From Pseudoxanthomonas sp. PXM01 (GTDB lineage: Bacteria; Pseudomonadota; Gammaproteobacteria; Xanthomonadales; Xanthomonadaceae): DNA of 64,000 bases. The position numbers and the translations under genes are program-made. Shown in pieces: positions 1 to 8,450 of the stretch (positions within the stretch are counted from its first letter, which is position 1; each line of letters starts with the position of its first letter). Below the pieces are notes generated by a model. That model saw only the letters and a list, made by a program, of their open reading frames with translations. It was not told the DNA's origin and searched no databases. The stretch is taken from the NCBI RefSeq assembly GCF_014851815.1, contig NZ_JACVAJ010000002.1, forward strand, positions 124,001 through 188,000, written 5' to 3'.

Positions 1-5
1 TGGGC

Positions 6-335
6 ATGCATCTCCAGGAGCACTTCGGCGACCTGCTCGCCAGCATCGGGTTCTCTGCGAAGCGAGGCGAGCACGGGCGTCCATCACGGAAACCCGTCAG
101 CATCGCTAACGACGCTGACGCGCTCGAACACCGCGACCGCGGCACGGGCTACCTCGATCGTGCCCGTCTGCAGCAGATCGGAGATATCGCGTCATCGGTC
201 GTCGCGTATCGGCAACCGCAGCATGCCGACTGGAGCGCCCTGCTGGATGGCATCGTGCTCCTGCCCGTGGAGACACCGCTCCATGCATTGGATGCAACGG
301 GACCGGCATCGCCCGGCACATCCCCTCCAATGTGA
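6..335 (+). CDS. Partial hypothetical protein, open to the left edge
   Basis: This plus-strand frame is open from the left edge to a TGA at 333-335. The first ATG is at 6, but the frame continues upstream, so it is probably the 3' end of a gene starting outside the window. Third codon positions are mostly G or C and no overlapping frame looks better, which favours coding. I recognise no domain, signal peptide or membrane segment. The end is proline- and serine-rich (PASPGTSPPM). It may equally be a fortuitous open frame; confidence is low. Confidence 0.3.
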   Translation: MHLQEHFGDLLASIGFSAKRGEHGRPSRKPVSIANDADALEHRDRGTGYLDRARLQQIGDIASSVVAYRQPQHADWSALLDGIVLLPVETPLHALDATGPASPGTSPPM

Positions 336-478
336 CTTGAGGTTACACTCGGACCAGCCCCGGTTCTGCGGCGTGGTCTACCCGACTTGCCCCACGCCAT
401 CCTCCCCGTCCGTCGTTGCGGCGGGGGCAGGACCCCAGGCCGACTATTTGTCGCGTACCTGCCTTCAGGAGGAAGTCC

Positions 479-1735
479 GTGATCGACAGTAGGAGTCCAG
501 AACACGCATTGACCGACGCCTGGCTCGAAGGCGGACCGGGTGCCGTCGCCATCGCACGCAACGTCGACCGCCTGCTCGATGCGGTGCGCCGCCACCTCGA
601 CATGGATGTGGCCTTCGTCAGCGAATTCCACGGCAGTCACCGCGTGTTCCGGCATGTCGTCACCCGCCTCGACCGTGCACCGATCCGGCCCGGCGACTCC
701 AGTCCGCTCGACGAGGGCTACTGCATGCGGGTGGTCGAAGGCAGCATCCCGCAGCTGATTCCCGACACGTCGGCGGTGCCAGCAGTGGTGCAGATCCCCG
801 AGACGGCCGCCGTCCCCATCGGCTCGCACCTCAGCGTGCCCATCCAGCTGCGCGACGGCCGCGTCTATGGCACGTTCTGCTGCTTCAGCCTGGCCGCCAA
901 CCTGTCGCTGGGCGAGCGCGACCTGCACATGATGCGCGCGTTCGCCGACCTGCTCGCCTACCAGATCGACGGCGACCTGGATGCGGTGCAGGCCCACGAG
1001 GAAAAGGTCGCCCGCATCACCTCGGTGCTGGAAATGGGCCAGCCGCACATGGTGTTCCAGCCCATCTACCGCAGCAGCGAACGTCGCATCGTCGGCGTGG
1101 AGTGCCTGTCCCGCTTCGAGCTTGAACCGCGTCGCACGCCAGATGTCTGGTTCGCGGAAGCGCGCGAGATCGGTCTGGGCGTGCGGCTGGAGCTCAACGC
1201 CATCCTGTCCGCGCTGGACGGCCTGCGCGACGTCAAGGGCGACTTCTATGTAGCGCTTAACGTGTCGCCGCAGACCATCATCAGCGGCGGCATCGACGGC
1301 TACATCGACGACCTGGATCCGCACCGCGTGGTGCTGGAGATCACCGAGCACTCGCTGGTGGATGACTACAAGCTGCTCAACGAACGGCTGGTGCCGTTGC
1401 GTGAATCGGGCGTACGGATCGCGGTGGACGATGCCGGCGCCGGCTACGCCAGCATGCGCCACGTGCTGGCGATCCACCCGGACATCATCAAGCTCGACCT
1501 CAGCCTGACCCGTGACATCGACAGCGACTCGCCGCGCCGCGCGCTCGCGGCGGCGTTGATCGAATTCGCCCGCCAGACGCAGTCGCACGTGGTCGCCGAG
1601 GGCGTGGAAACCGCGACGGAGCTGGCGGCGCTGCAGGCGCTCGGCGTCGACGACGTGCAGGGTTACCACCTGGCGCGTCCGCTCGAGGTCGACGCCCTCG
1701 CCCGCCGGCTGGCCGCGGAGCGGCGGCGATACTGA
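479..1735 (+). CDS. GAF-EAL domain cyclic-di-GMP phosphodiesterase
   Basis: A 418-residue protein predicted to hydrolyse c-di-GMP. The N-terminal ~165 residues look like a GAF sensor domain. The C-terminal half is an EAL domain in which the signature is ECL (VGVECLSRF, about residue 207). The other catalytic positions are present: LNVS, LEITEH, the DDAGAGYAS double aspartate, IIKLDL, AEGVET and VQGYHLARP. The GTG start at 479 is chosen because AGGAGG lies at 467-472 with 6 nt spacing; an upstream in-frame ATG at 416 has no such site. There is no transmembrane segment, so it is probably a cytosolic sensor. Its ligand is unknown. It is transcribed in the same direction as the aldo/keto reductase 51 bp downstream, not obviously as one operon. 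Confidence 0.9.
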   Translation: MIDSRSPEHALTDAWLEGGPGAVAIARNVDRLLDAVRRHLDMDVAFVSEFHGSHRVFRHVVTRLDRAPIRPGDSSPLDEGYCMRVVEGSIPQLIPDTSAVPAVVQIPETAAVPIGSHLSVPIQLRDGRVYGTFCCFSLAANLSLGERDLHMMRAFADLLAYQIDGDLDAVQAHEEKVARITSVLEMGQPHMVFQPIYRSSERRIVGVECLSRFELEPRRTPDVWFAEAREIGLGVRLELNAILSALDGLRDVKGDFYVALNVSPQTIISGGIDGYIDDLDPHRVVLEITEHSLVDDYKLLNERLVPLRESGVRIAVDDAGAGYASMRHVLAIHPDIIKLDLSLTRDIDSDSPRRALAAALIEFARQTQSHVVAEGVETATELAALQALGVDDVQGYHLARPLEVDALARRLAAERRRY

Positions 1736-1786
1736 GCCACGTCGCCGCCCTATCATGATCCGCCCCCCGGAATCCGCGACCACACG

Positions 1787-2755
1787 ATGAAGACCTACCT
1801 CTTGGCCGACGGCCTGCCCGCCTCGCGCATCGCGTACGGCTGCATGCAGCTCAGCCGCGCCTGGGATGCCTCGCCGGTCACCGCGGACGAGCGCCGCCAG
1901 GCGCAACGACTGGTGGAGACCGCACTGGCCGGCGGCATCACCTTGTTCGACCACGCCGACATCTATGCGCGCGGCAAGTCCGAGCAGATCTTCGGTGACG
2001 TGCTCCGCACCTCACCGGCGCTGCGCGACCGCATGGTGCTGCAGTCCAAGTGCGGCATCCGCTTCGCCGACGATCCGTCCGGCACGCCCGGGCGTTACGA
2101 CTTCAGCCACGCGCACATCGTGGCGTCGGTCGACGGTAGCCTGTCGCGGCTCGGCGTCGACCACCTGGACGTCTTGCTTCTGCACCGTCCCGATGCGCTG
2201 GTGGAACCGGAAGAGGTCGCACGCGCCTTCGACGACCTGCATGCCAGCGGCAAGGTGCGGCATTTCGGTGTCAGCAACCACACGCCAGCCCAGATCGACC
2301 TGCTCCGCCGTTACGTGCGACAGCCGCTCGTCGCCAATCAGGTGGAAGTCAGCCTGCTGCACCATCACCTGATCGACGACGGCGTGGTCGCCAATACCAC
2401 CGGGCATGCCTACGCCTCCGCCGCGGGTACGCTGGATTACTGTCGCCTGCACGATCTCCGCGTTCAGGCCTGGTCGCCGCTGGCCGGCGGCAAGCTCGCC
2501 GCCACGTCGGAGTTCGCCGATCCCGTCGTTCGCGGCACGTCGCTGTTGCTTCGCCAGTTGGCGGAAGCGAAAAACGTCGCCCCGGAAGCGATCCAGCTCG
2601 CCTGGCTGCTGCGCCATCCCGCCGGTATCCAGCCCATCGTCGGCACCACGGACCCGGTCAGGCTCGCGGCCTGCTGCGCGGCCGATGGCGTCACGCTGAG
2701 CAGGGAAGAGTGGTATGCGCTGTTCACGGCGGCACGGGGGACCCGCGTACCGTGA
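1787..2755 (+). CDS. Aldo/keto reductase (YdhF-like)
   Basis: A 322-residue NAD(P)H-dependent oxidoreductase of the aldo/keto reductase superfamily, most like the E. coli YdhF group. The catalytic tetrad is visible: Asp and Tyr in LFDHADIYARGKSE, Lys in VLQSKCGI and His in LLLHRPD. The C-terminal segment QPIVGTTDP matches the cofactor phosphate-binding region. Family length is about 300-320 residues, so it is complete. A TATCAT hexamer at 1751-1756 could be a -10 element. Its stop overlaps the GTG start of the next gene by four bases, so the two are probably co-transcribed. The natural substrate is unknown. Confidence 0.9.
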   Translation: MKTYLLADGLPASRIAYGCMQLSRAWDASPVTADERRQAQRLVETALAGGITLFDHADIYARGKSEQIFGDVLRTSPALRDRMVLQSKCGIRFADDPSGTPGRYDFSHAHIVASVDGSLSRLGVDHLDVLLLHRPDALVEPEEVARAFDDLHASGKVRHFGVSNHTPAQIDLLRRYVRQPLVANQVEVSLLHHHLIDDGVVANTTGHAYASAAGTLDYCRLHDLRVQAWSPLAGGKLAATSEFADPVVRGTSLLLRQLAEAKNVAPEAIQLAWLLRHPAGIQPIVGTTDPVRLAACCAADGVTLSREEWYALFTAARGTRVP

Positions 2756-3405
2756 GTCGCGAAGGGCGCACCTCGTGCGTGACGATCGTGCTCCTGGCGA
2801 TGGGATTGTCCGGCTGCGCCACCGGGGCAGCACCCGCGACCGCTGACTGGTCGACCATGTCCGATGGCTGTCGGACGAGCGGATTGCCCGAAGTGGTTAT
2901 CTGGCCGGAAGACGTGGGTGTGCAGCTGCATCCAACGGATGTCCTGATCGGGCGCATTCCCGATACCGGCAACGGCCCGGGATTGCTGGTCCACTTCAGA
3001 CAGGGCCGGACCGGTGCTTTCGCACAGAGCGCAGAGCCACCGAAGCTCTTCATGGCCGTCGGCAACTGGAACACCAGTTGCTCCCTCCTCATCGACGCCG
3101 ACACCTGTCCCGCCGCAGCGGCCATCTACCGCGACCTGGCGGAACGGAGCATTCCCATCGGTCATGCCTTCGATGCCCCCCTCGTCCCCACCGTTACACA
3201 CGGCACCCAGTACTTCCTGAGCACGCGCGATGGTCACGGCAACCGGATGGACTGGTCGTATGTCGGGATCGATCATCCGCTGCAGGATGCGCTTGCGATG
3301 GCCCTCGACAGCCTGGCGCAATGCGCCGCGCCGGCCGCGCGCGCTTTCCAGCACCAGTACCCTGCACAAGCGGGACAACCGGCCATGTCGGCAGGACAAC
3401 CATGA
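2752..3405 (+). CDS. Predicted lipoprotein of unknown function
   Basis: A 217-residue protein whose N-terminus has a hydrophobic stretch ending in LSGC, a typical lipobox. It is therefore predicted to be exported and lipid-anchored. The GTG start at 2752 overlaps the TGA of the aldo/keto reductase (GTGA), the usual translationally coupled arrangement. The mature part has several cysteines and no domain I can name. It overlaps the next small membrane-protein gene by four bases, so 1787-3620 behaves as a three-gene operon. Confidence 0.7.
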   Translation: MSREGRTSCVTIVLLAMGLSGCATGAAPATADWSTMSDGCRTSGLPEVVIWPEDVGVQLHPTDVLIGRIPDTGNGPGLLVHFRQGRTGAFAQSAEPPKLFMAVGNWNTSCSLLIDADTCPAAAAIYRDLAERSIPIGHAFDAPLVPTVTHGTQYFLSTRDGHGNRMDWSYVGIDHPLQDALAMALDSLAQCAAPAARAFQHQYPAQAGQPAMSAGQP

Positions 3406-3620
3406 CAAACCGGTACAACGAACCTCTTTACCAGATCGCCGCCATGACGTTCGTGGTGGTCTTGCCGCTGACGGTCGGACTCGCCTTCCTGGGCCCCCGC
3501 CTGCTGGGCCTCGCTGCAATACCCGAATGGATGATGGCGACACTGCTTGCACTCGGCCTGGCCTGCATCGTGACCGGCCCCCTGGCCTGGCGCTGGTTCT
3601 ACCTGCGCAGGAAAGACTGA
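3402..3620 (+). CDS. Small two-TM membrane protein
   Basis: A 72-residue protein beginning MTNRYNEP at an ATG that overlaps the upstream stop as ATGA. Two hydrophobic segments (about residues 14-35 and 43-62) are separated by a short loop, and the C-terminus is basic (RWFYLRRKD), consistent with a small inner-membrane protein. Longer upstream starts in the same frame would run through the lipoprotein gene and are rejected. Function unknown. It converges with the DUF922 gene at 3640. Confidence 0.65.
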   Translation: MTNRYNEPLYQIAAMTFVVVLPLTVGLAFLGPRLLGLAAIPEWMMATLLALGLACIVTGPLAWRWFYLRRKD

Positions 3621-3639
3621 CCCCAGCGAGCAGCTCCCG

Positions 3640-4221
3640 TCAGTTCCCCTGGAGCAGCGCCCCCTCTCTTGCGCCATGCTCCGTGCGCTCGTCGTACATG
3701 CGGTCCATGAGCCTGTACTTGTCGAGGATCCGCATGGCCTTGCTGTTGAAACTGCGCCCCATCGCCGCGCAATCGGAGGATGCCAGCGAGCCGGGCAACG
3801 CGCGGATTTCCTCCGCAGCCCGCATGCCGTGGGCGTAATGACCATGCTCGTGCCGGCGGAGCGCCTCGATGTAGCGTGCCCACTCGTTGACCAGACCACG
3901 CGAAGCTTTGACTCCCGGCGTCCACGCCGGCAGCGTTATCTTCCCCTGCAGATCGACCTGCACGTCGGTGAGCACACAGTCACCGCCCGATTGCGTCAGT
4001 CCGTATGACCAGTCCACCTGCCACTCCGCCAGGCCGTGGTACCGACGCCCCTCTTCGTCACGTGGCCCTTTCGCCTCCAGTTCCCGATGGATCTGCCGTG
4101 CCGTACTTCCGCTGACGAGGTAGTAGACGACAGTCAGCTCTCCCGCGACCGGATCATCACCGAGGCCCAGCGCCGGCGTCGTCATCAGCAATAGCCCCGA
4201 CATCACGCAGACCCGCCGCAT
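3640..4221 (-). CDS. DUF922-type putative secreted zinc protease
   Basis: A 193-residue protein with an N-terminal signal peptide (hydrophobic core MSGLLLMTTPALG). The central HEHGH motif follows a helix (EALRR) and resembles the metal-binding signature of DUF922 family proteins, which are predicted Zn-dependent proteases. The segment YYLVSGSTARQIHRELEAKGP matches the family's usual N-terminal region. It probably acts in the periplasm or outside the cell. No partner gene is adjacent: it converges with the upstream three-gene operon and is divergent from the cupin gene. Proteolytic activity is a family inference. Confidence 0.75.
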   Translation of the reverse strand: MRRVCVMSGLLLMTTPALGLGDDPVAGELTVVYYLVSGSTARQIHRELEAKGPRDEEGRRYHGLAEWQVDWSYGLTQSGGDCVLTDVQVDLQGKITLPAWTPGVKASRGLVNEWARYIEALRRHEHGHYAHGMRAAEEIRALPGSLASSDCAAMGRSFNSKAMRILDKYRLMDRMYDERTEHGAREGALLQGN

Positions 4222-4511
4222 GTCCTCTCCTTGTCGAATACCCCGGCACGCATTCTTTCATGGACAGAACGGTTTGCGGACGAGGATCATGGGCTTCGGC
4301 GGACGCAGGCTGCCGGGCGCGGGACAGCGGCGATGCAGGCACCGTCCAACAGCAGGGACATGCGATGACATGAGACGGGAACGGCACGCCGTCATGTAAC
4401 TCACGGCACGCACATCGGAACGCGCCGTTCGCATCTCGCCGCACCACCCGCCATTTCCCGCCTATCATCGTCGTCACGGCGAACCGCCGGCCCCCGCGAC
4501 CGAGGGATGCC
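4222..4511. other. Divergent intergenic region
   Basis: These 290 bp separate the start of the DUF922 gene from the start of the cupin gene. I see no convincing reading frame. A six-base inverted pair (ACATGA / TCATGT) lies around 4370-4397, and a TATCAT hexamer at 4463-4468 could be a -10 box for the cupin gene. Nothing else stands out. Confidence 0.4.
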
Positions 4512-4877
4512 ATGCCAGACAGCGCCATCAACCTGAAAGACAAGCTGACCCGCTTCTCGGATCACTGGTCACCCCGCGTCATCGCCGAGATGAACGACTA
4601 CCAGTTCAAGCTCGCCAAGGTGCAGGGCGAGTTCGTGTGGCATGCGCACGCGGATACCGACGAAGTCTTCATCGTCATCGAGGGCGAGCTGACACTGGAG
4701 TTCCGCGACAAGGTGGTGCCGCTGTCGGCCGGCGAAATGTACGTCGTACCGAAGGGCACCGAGCATCGCCCCGTCGCGAAACACGAATGCAGCATCATGC
4801 TGGTGGAGCCGCGTGGCGTGGTGAACACCGGCGATGCTGGCGGCGCCTATACCGCCAGGAATGATGTATGGGTGTGA
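4512..4877 (+). CDS. Cupin domain protein
   Basis: A 121-residue single-domain cupin. The first cupin motif is seen in [20 protein letters not shown] with the metal-binding His, His and Glu residues. The second motif follows in [18 protein letters not shown], whose histidine completes the site. It resembles mannose-6-phosphate isomerase-like cupins and small stress-response cupins whose substrates are unknown. The ATG follows GAGGGATGCC, a plausible ribosome site. It stands alone; the next gene begins about 100 bp downstream. Confidence 0.85.
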   Translation: MPDSAINLKDKLTRFSDHWSPRVIAEMNDYQFKLAKVQGEFVWHAHADTDEVFIVIEGELTLEFRDKVVPLSAGEMYVVPKGTEHRPVAKHECSIMLVEPRGVVNTGDAGGAYTARNDVWV

Positions 4878-4976
4878 CCATCGCGAAAGCGCCGCGCTCC
4901 CTGGTTTCCCCGGTCGGCGTCCCCGCCACCGGCATGACGCATACCGTTCAATCCCCGACCAGTGAAGGACCACGCC

Positions 4977-5330
4977 ATGCCGCTTTTCGACGTACTTGAA
5001 CGTGTCCGGAGACGTCCGGGCATGCATCTGCAACCCGCGGGTTTCGTCACGCTGTGCGCCTTCATCGAGGGATACGAGTCGGCCCTGATGGACCACGGGA
5101 CCCACGACCACCACGACACGCTGTTCCTGATGCATTTTTCGGACTTCGTGCGGACCGTGACCGGACACGAGGACGATCGGGTTTCGCTCACCACGCCGGA
5201 GGGCATCCTGGATATCGGGCAACTCCATTGGCAGGCAGCCATCACCCGTACCGAACAGGATGACGGCAAGGCCATGGCGCTGTTCTTCGATCTGCTCGAC
5301 CGTTTCAAGGCCTCGCACGGCCTGCGTTGA
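4977..5330 (+). CDS. Conserved hypothetical protein with RPGM motif
   Basis: A 117-residue acidic soluble protein beginning MPLFDVLERV. GAAGGA at 4964-4969 with 7 nt spacing selects this ATG over an in-frame GTG at 4962 that lies within the ribosome site. The N-terminal pattern RRRPGMHLQPAGF, followed by an FIEGYE segment, resembles small uncharacterised proteins with an RPGM-Y-L motif, some of which are annotated as immunity-like. That resemblance is weak. There is no membrane segment. The DUF4259 gene begins 53 bp downstream in the same direction. Confidence 0.6.
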   Translation: MPLFDVLERVRRRPGMHLQPAGFVTLCAFIEGYESALMDHGTHDHHDTLFLMHFSDFVRTVTGHEDDRVSLTTPEGILDIGQLHWQAAITRTEQDDGKAMALFFDLLDRFKASHGLR

Positions 5331-5383
5331 AACAGCCGAGCTTCCTACACGCCTCGCGACACATTCCAAACGGGAGACCTCAC

Positions 5384-5791
5384 ATGGGCACTTGGGGCAT
5401 CGGGTCGTTCGAAAACGACGGCGCGGCGGACTTTCTGATCGACGTGCTGGACAGCGGAGATCTGTCGCTGATCCGCGAGGTGCTGGACAACGTACTGACG
5501 TCGACCGAATACGTGGAAGCGCCGGATGCGGTGCTGGCCATCGTGGCGGCGGAAGTCGTCGCTGCCGCGCGGGGCCGTGCCACGCTGGCGGCGCAGCAGG
5601 AGGAAGGACTGGCCGACTGGCTGGCACGCATCCGCCCCACGGTCGACGACGACCTGCGCCAGCAGGCGGGAAGCGCCCTGCGCCGCATCCTCGCCGAGCA
5701 TTCGGAGCTCAGGGAGCTCTGGGAAGACACGGAGGATTTCCAGGATTGGCAGGCGGCGGTGACGGACCTCGCGCAACAGGTGCGGGCCTGA
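5384..5791 (+). CDS. DUF4259 family protein
   Basis: A 135-residue protein beginning MGTWGIGSFENDGAADF, the characteristic opening of DUF4259 proteins. The start is fixed by this family N-terminus and by a GGGAGA stretch just upstream. The rest is largely helical and acidic, with no membrane segment. Members of this family are common next to small unknown genes, and none has a firm function that I know of. It is probably expressed with the preceding gene, which ends 53 bp upstream. Confidence 0.8.
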   Translation: MGTWGIGSFENDGAADFLIDVLDSGDLSLIREVLDNVLTSTEYVEAPDAVLAIVAAEVVAAARGRATLAAQQEEGLADWLARIRPTVDDDLRQQAGSALRRILAEHSELRELWEDTEDFQDWQAAVTDLAQQVRA

Positions 5792-5848
5792 CCCTACGAT
5801 GTCGCCCTGATACTCCCGCCCAGCCCACACACGACCCGACGAGCACCC

Positions 5849-6256
5849 ATGGCAGATCCCTACAACTCTTCTTCCGCCTACACGCCGGGCACTGCGCCCA
5901 CGCGCAACCCGGCGCTGCCCTTGACCGATGCGATGGTGACGACCGCCATGGAACTGCCCGGTTACCGCGTCGTCCGCAGCCTGGGCCTGGTGCGCGGCAT
6001 CACCGTGCGGTCGCGGTCGATCATCGGCAACTTCCTCGGTGGCCTGCAGACCATGCTGGGCGGCAACATCACCATCTACACGGAACTGTGCGAACAGGCG
6101 CGCAGCGCGACCTACCTCGACATGGTGCAGCACGCGCGGATGCTCGGTGGCAACGCCATCATCGCCGTGCGCTACGACGCCACCGACGTGATGGCAGGTC
6201 TGACCGAGGTGCTGTGCTACGGAACCGCGGTGGTGGTCGAACCACGCGATACCTGA
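5849..6256 (+). CDS. YbjQ family (UPF0145) putative heavy-metal-binding protein
   Basis: A 135-residue protein with a low-complexity N-terminal tail ([17 protein letters not shown]) followed by a YbjQ/UPF0145 domain. Family features include the glycine-containing [20 protein letters not shown] region and the [13 protein letters not shown] strand near the C-terminus. Family members form oligomeric rings and have been annotated as heavy-metal binding from structure, but the physiological role is unsettled. There is no signal peptide. A short membrane-protein gene follows 24 bp downstream. Confidence 0.85.
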   Translation: MADPYNSSSAYTPGTAPTRNPALPLTDAMVTTAMELPGYRVVRSLGLVRGITVRSRSIIGNFLGGLQTMLGGNITIYTELCEQARSATYLDMVQHARMLGGNAIIAVRYDATDVMAGLTEVLCYGTAVVVEPRDT

Positions 6257-6280
6257 GCCACGGGAACCCCGCCGCCGGCC

Positions 6281-6499
6281 ATGTCCACCTCGTCCACGCC
6301 GCTGCCGAAGCGCCGCCGTCGCTCATGGTGGCCCAGACTGGCATGGATCGTGTTGATCCTGGGCGCCTATCCATCCGTCGTTCTGACGTACACGTGGTCC
6401 CATGTCCTTCGGAGCCCGCTCCCCGGTGGGCGTCACGGCCCACTCGATGCCCACAGGCACACGCTGGCCAGCGCGTGCGCGCGCCCGCGCCCGCGCTGA
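6281..6499 (+). CDS. Short membrane protein, probably C-terminally truncated
   Basis: A 72-residue frame with a basic N-terminus (PKRRRRSWW), one hydrophobic segment (residues ~18-38) and then GGRHGPLDAHRHTLAS, which resembles a conserved block found in the middle of longer small proteins in related bacteria. Directly after this block the frame enters a CGCGCGCCCGCGC-type run, reads an arginine/proline-rich tail (CARPRPR) and stops. The expected downstream part is absent before the next gene at 6599. I interpret it as a gene that lost its 3' part by frameshift or deletion. An alternative is a naturally short protein. Confidence 0.5.
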   Translation: MSTSSTPLPKRRRRSWWPRLAWIVLILGAYPSVVLTYTWSHVLRSPLPGGRHGPLDAHRHTLASACARPRPR

Positions 6500-6598
6500 C
6501 GATGTCGCGCCCGCCCCGCGGGCCTCCGCTATAGTCATCGCCGTCACGGCCGGCCCCACGCCGACGGGCAGTCCCTCGCATCCTTGCCGGAGGTTGTC

Positions 6599-7021
6599 AT
6601 GAAGCGTGTGTTCCGTCTGATCCTGGCGGTCGTCGTCGGGGTGGTGGTCGGCAGTGTCGCCAACATGGCGTTGATCACGCTGGGGGGCCATGTCGTCCCA
6701 CCGCCCGCCGGCGTCGACACCACGACGACCGAAGGCCTGAAAGCGGCGATGCCGCTGTTCGAACCAAGGCATTTCCTGTTTCCCCTCCTTGCGCACGCGA
6801 TGGGCGCGCTGGTCGGCGCCGTCGTCGCCACGCTGATCACGCCCGGGCGGACCCGCGGCCCTGCGTGGGTGGTCGGGGCCTGCTTCCTGCTGGGCGGCAT
6901 CGCCGCGGTCGCCCTGCTGCCCTCGCCGGTGTGGTTCACCGTCGTGGACCTGCTCCTCGCTTACCTGCCGATGGCCTGGCTGGGACATCGACTCGCATCC
7001 CGTGGAGGACGCCCGGCATGA
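6599..7021 (+). CDS. Multi-pass membrane protein of unknown function
   Basis: A 140-residue protein with about four hydrophobic segments (residues 5-25, 58-78, 88-108 and 112-130) and a small extracytoplasmic loop after the first. GGAGG at 6589-6593 with 5 nt spacing fixes the ATG. A TATAGT at 6530-6535 is a possible -10 element. It resembles small uncharacterised membrane proteins common in Xanthomonadaceae; no motif suggests transport or catalysis. Its stop overlaps the next start by four bases (ATGA), so it is coupled to the gene at 7018. Confidence 0.7.
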   Translation: MKRVFRLILAVVVGVVVGSVANMALITLGGHVVPPPAGVDTTTTEGLKAAMPLFEPRHFLFPLLAHAMGALVGAVVATLITPGRTRGPAWVVGACFLLGGIAAVALLPSPVWFTVVDLLLAYLPMAWLGHRLASRGGRPA

Positions 7022-7305
7022 ACCGCAGCGACATCCGACTGTTGATGTCCGGATCAGGTCCGGTGCCCATGTGGGTCCGCCTGGGCGCAGGCGCCTGTGC
7101 GGTGGTGTGCGTCATGATCGGAGCACCGTGGCGCGCTTGGCATCCACTGGAACTGGCCATGGATGTGCTCGCGCCGCTGATGATGATTTCGCTGGCGTTC
7201 GCTCGTCGATGGGACAGCACCCTGCTGGGCGTCTCGCTGGTGCTGGGCACGGCATTGTGGGTGGCCATGCTGGCCGCGTGGCGCTGGTTGACGCTCAACG
7301 CATAG
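7018..7305 (+). CDS. Small membrane protein
   Basis: A 95-residue protein starting MNRSDIRLLM at an ATG that overlaps the preceding stop codon. Three hydrophobic stretches (about 20-40, 45-60 and 67-90) suggest an inner-membrane protein. No domain is recognised. Translational coupling to the upstream membrane protein suggests the two act together. The next gene begins only four bases after its stop, so 6599-7801 is probably one transcript. Confidence 0.65.
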   Translation: MNRSDIRLLMSGSGPVPMWVRLGAGACAVVCVMIGAPWRAWHPLELAMDVLAPLMMISLAFARRWDSTLLGVSLVLGTALWVAMLAAWRWLTLNA

Positions 7306-7309
7306 CAGG

Positions 7310-7801
7310 ATGCCTGCGGTGAAGTTGTCCGCCATACGCTTGCACGCTCTTTCGCGGGAAGCCGTCACCGAGGAGCCGCACCACACGTATTCCTCGTTCC
7401 GCGTGCGCGGCAAGATCTTCGTGACCATTCCGCCGGAAGAGACCCACCTGCACGTCTTCGTCGGCGAAGAGGATCGCGAGCAGGCGCTGGCGATGTATCC
7501 GCATGCCGTCGAGAAGCTGTTCTGGGGCAGCAAGGTGCTGGGGCTGCGCGTGGACCTGGCCAAGGCCACGCCCGCAGTGGTCAAGGCGCTGGTCGACAAG
7601 GCCTACGAGACGCGCGTGCGCAAGGATGCCGGGACCCGACGCACGCGCACGTCGCGCGGACCCCGCAGGCATGCGCGGCGCAAGCGATTGACTACTGTGA
7701 TGCCCACTCCGCAGGTAACCAAGCCATGCACCACGCAACCTCACTCTACTTCCAGCGCTTGGACAGGGGCCACTACACGGGCCATGCCGCGTTGGAACTG
7801 A
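7310..7801 (+). CDS. MmcQ/YjbR-like DNA-binding protein with run-on C-terminus
   Basis: A 163-residue frame. Residues 1-110 match the MmcQ/YjbR fold: an FRVRGKIFVTIPPEE strand pair, a central HLHVFVGEEDR segment and a C-terminal helix with GLRVDLAKATPAVVKALVDKAY. That family is usually about 110-120 residues long. Here the frame continues through a basic arginine-rich stretch (RRTRTSRGPRRHARRKR) and overlaps the next gene by 76 bp. This suggests loss of the normal stop or a frameshift near residue 110. The domain itself looks intact. Family members have a double-wing DNA-binding-like fold but no settled function. Confidence 0.7.
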   Translation: MPAVKLSAIRLHALSREAVTEEPHHTYSSFRVRGKIFVTIPPEETHLHVFVGEEDREQALAMYPHAVEKLFWGSKVLGLRVDLAKATPAVVKALVDKAYETRVRKDAGTRRTRTSRGPRRHARRKRLTTVMPTPQVTKPCTTQPHSTSSAWTGATTRAMPRWN

Positions 7802-8361
7802 ATCTCCTGCACAACGATGCCGCCATAGCCATCACCGCCGACTTTCGTTGGCAGCCGGTCGTGAAGTTGCTCGACGGGCTGGTGCTGGACGACGCCGACA
7901 CCAGCAACCACCACGTGCTGCTGCAACGCGCCCCACTGGAAGGACACGTGCTGTTCCTCTCCCACGACGGGGAGACCCGAGTGGTGTTCTCGTCGCTCGA
8001 CGCGCTCATGGCGGCTGCGGATGCCGCCCTGGCTGATGGCATTGCGCTGCCCGAGCTTCATCCCTCGCTAGCCCCTGTGCCGGCGGACCAGCCCGGGCTC
8101 AGTGCCTTGGTCCAAGCCTGCGTCGACCAGGACGAGATCGAAGTGGCACTCGCACTGATCCCATCGCTGGATCTTGCCGACCACGGCCTGCTCTCGCACC
8201 TGGCCGTGCATGAGGACTTCTTCTTAGCAGAAGCCGTGGCGGCCGAGATCGCGAAGCGGCCGGATCCCACCTTGGCGACCATCGCGGCGCTGTGCGTGGC
8301 GCATGCACATCCGCAGGCGCGCAATGCCGGTCACCGGGCCTTGCGCGCCCTCGGCCGGTAA
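7726..8361 (+). CDS. Hypothetical protein
   Basis: A 211-residue soluble acidic protein starting MHHATSLYFQRL. The N-terminal half looks beta-rich, with a LLDGLVLDDADTSNHHVLL segment. The C-terminal half is helical and alanine/leucine-rich, resembling a short helical-repeat region. I do not recognise a family with confidence. Its start lies inside the 3' extension of the MmcQ-like gene, which supports the idea that that extension is secondary. There are no membrane segments. Confidence 0.6.
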   Translation: MHHATSLYFQRLDRGHYTGHAALELNLLHNDAAIAITADFRWQPVVKLLDGLVLDDADTSNHHVLLQRAPLEGHVLFLSHDGETRVVFSSLDALMAAADAALADGIALPELHPSLAPVPADQPGLSALVQACVDQDEIEVALALIPSLDLADHGLLSHLAVHEDFFLAEAVAAEIAKRPDPTLATIAALCVAHAHPQARNAGHRALRALGR

Positions 8362-8450
8362 AGAAGCTCTATGGCGTCATCTGTCGGTCATCGCACCGCA
8401 ACACGCGCGACACCTCCCTGCCCCAGCATGCGCAAAACGTGGAGCTGCGC

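Noticed and set aside
439-446. GCCGACTA upstream of the EAL gene as a sigma-28 -10 element
   Set aside because: No TAAA/TCAA-like -35 at 15 bp and only six of eight bases match.
149-1954. A long minus-strand frame of about 600 codons opposite the EAL gene
   Set aside because: It is antisense to a protein with clear catalytic motifs and its composition (Arg/His/Val-rich) is that of a shadow frame in GC-rich DNA.
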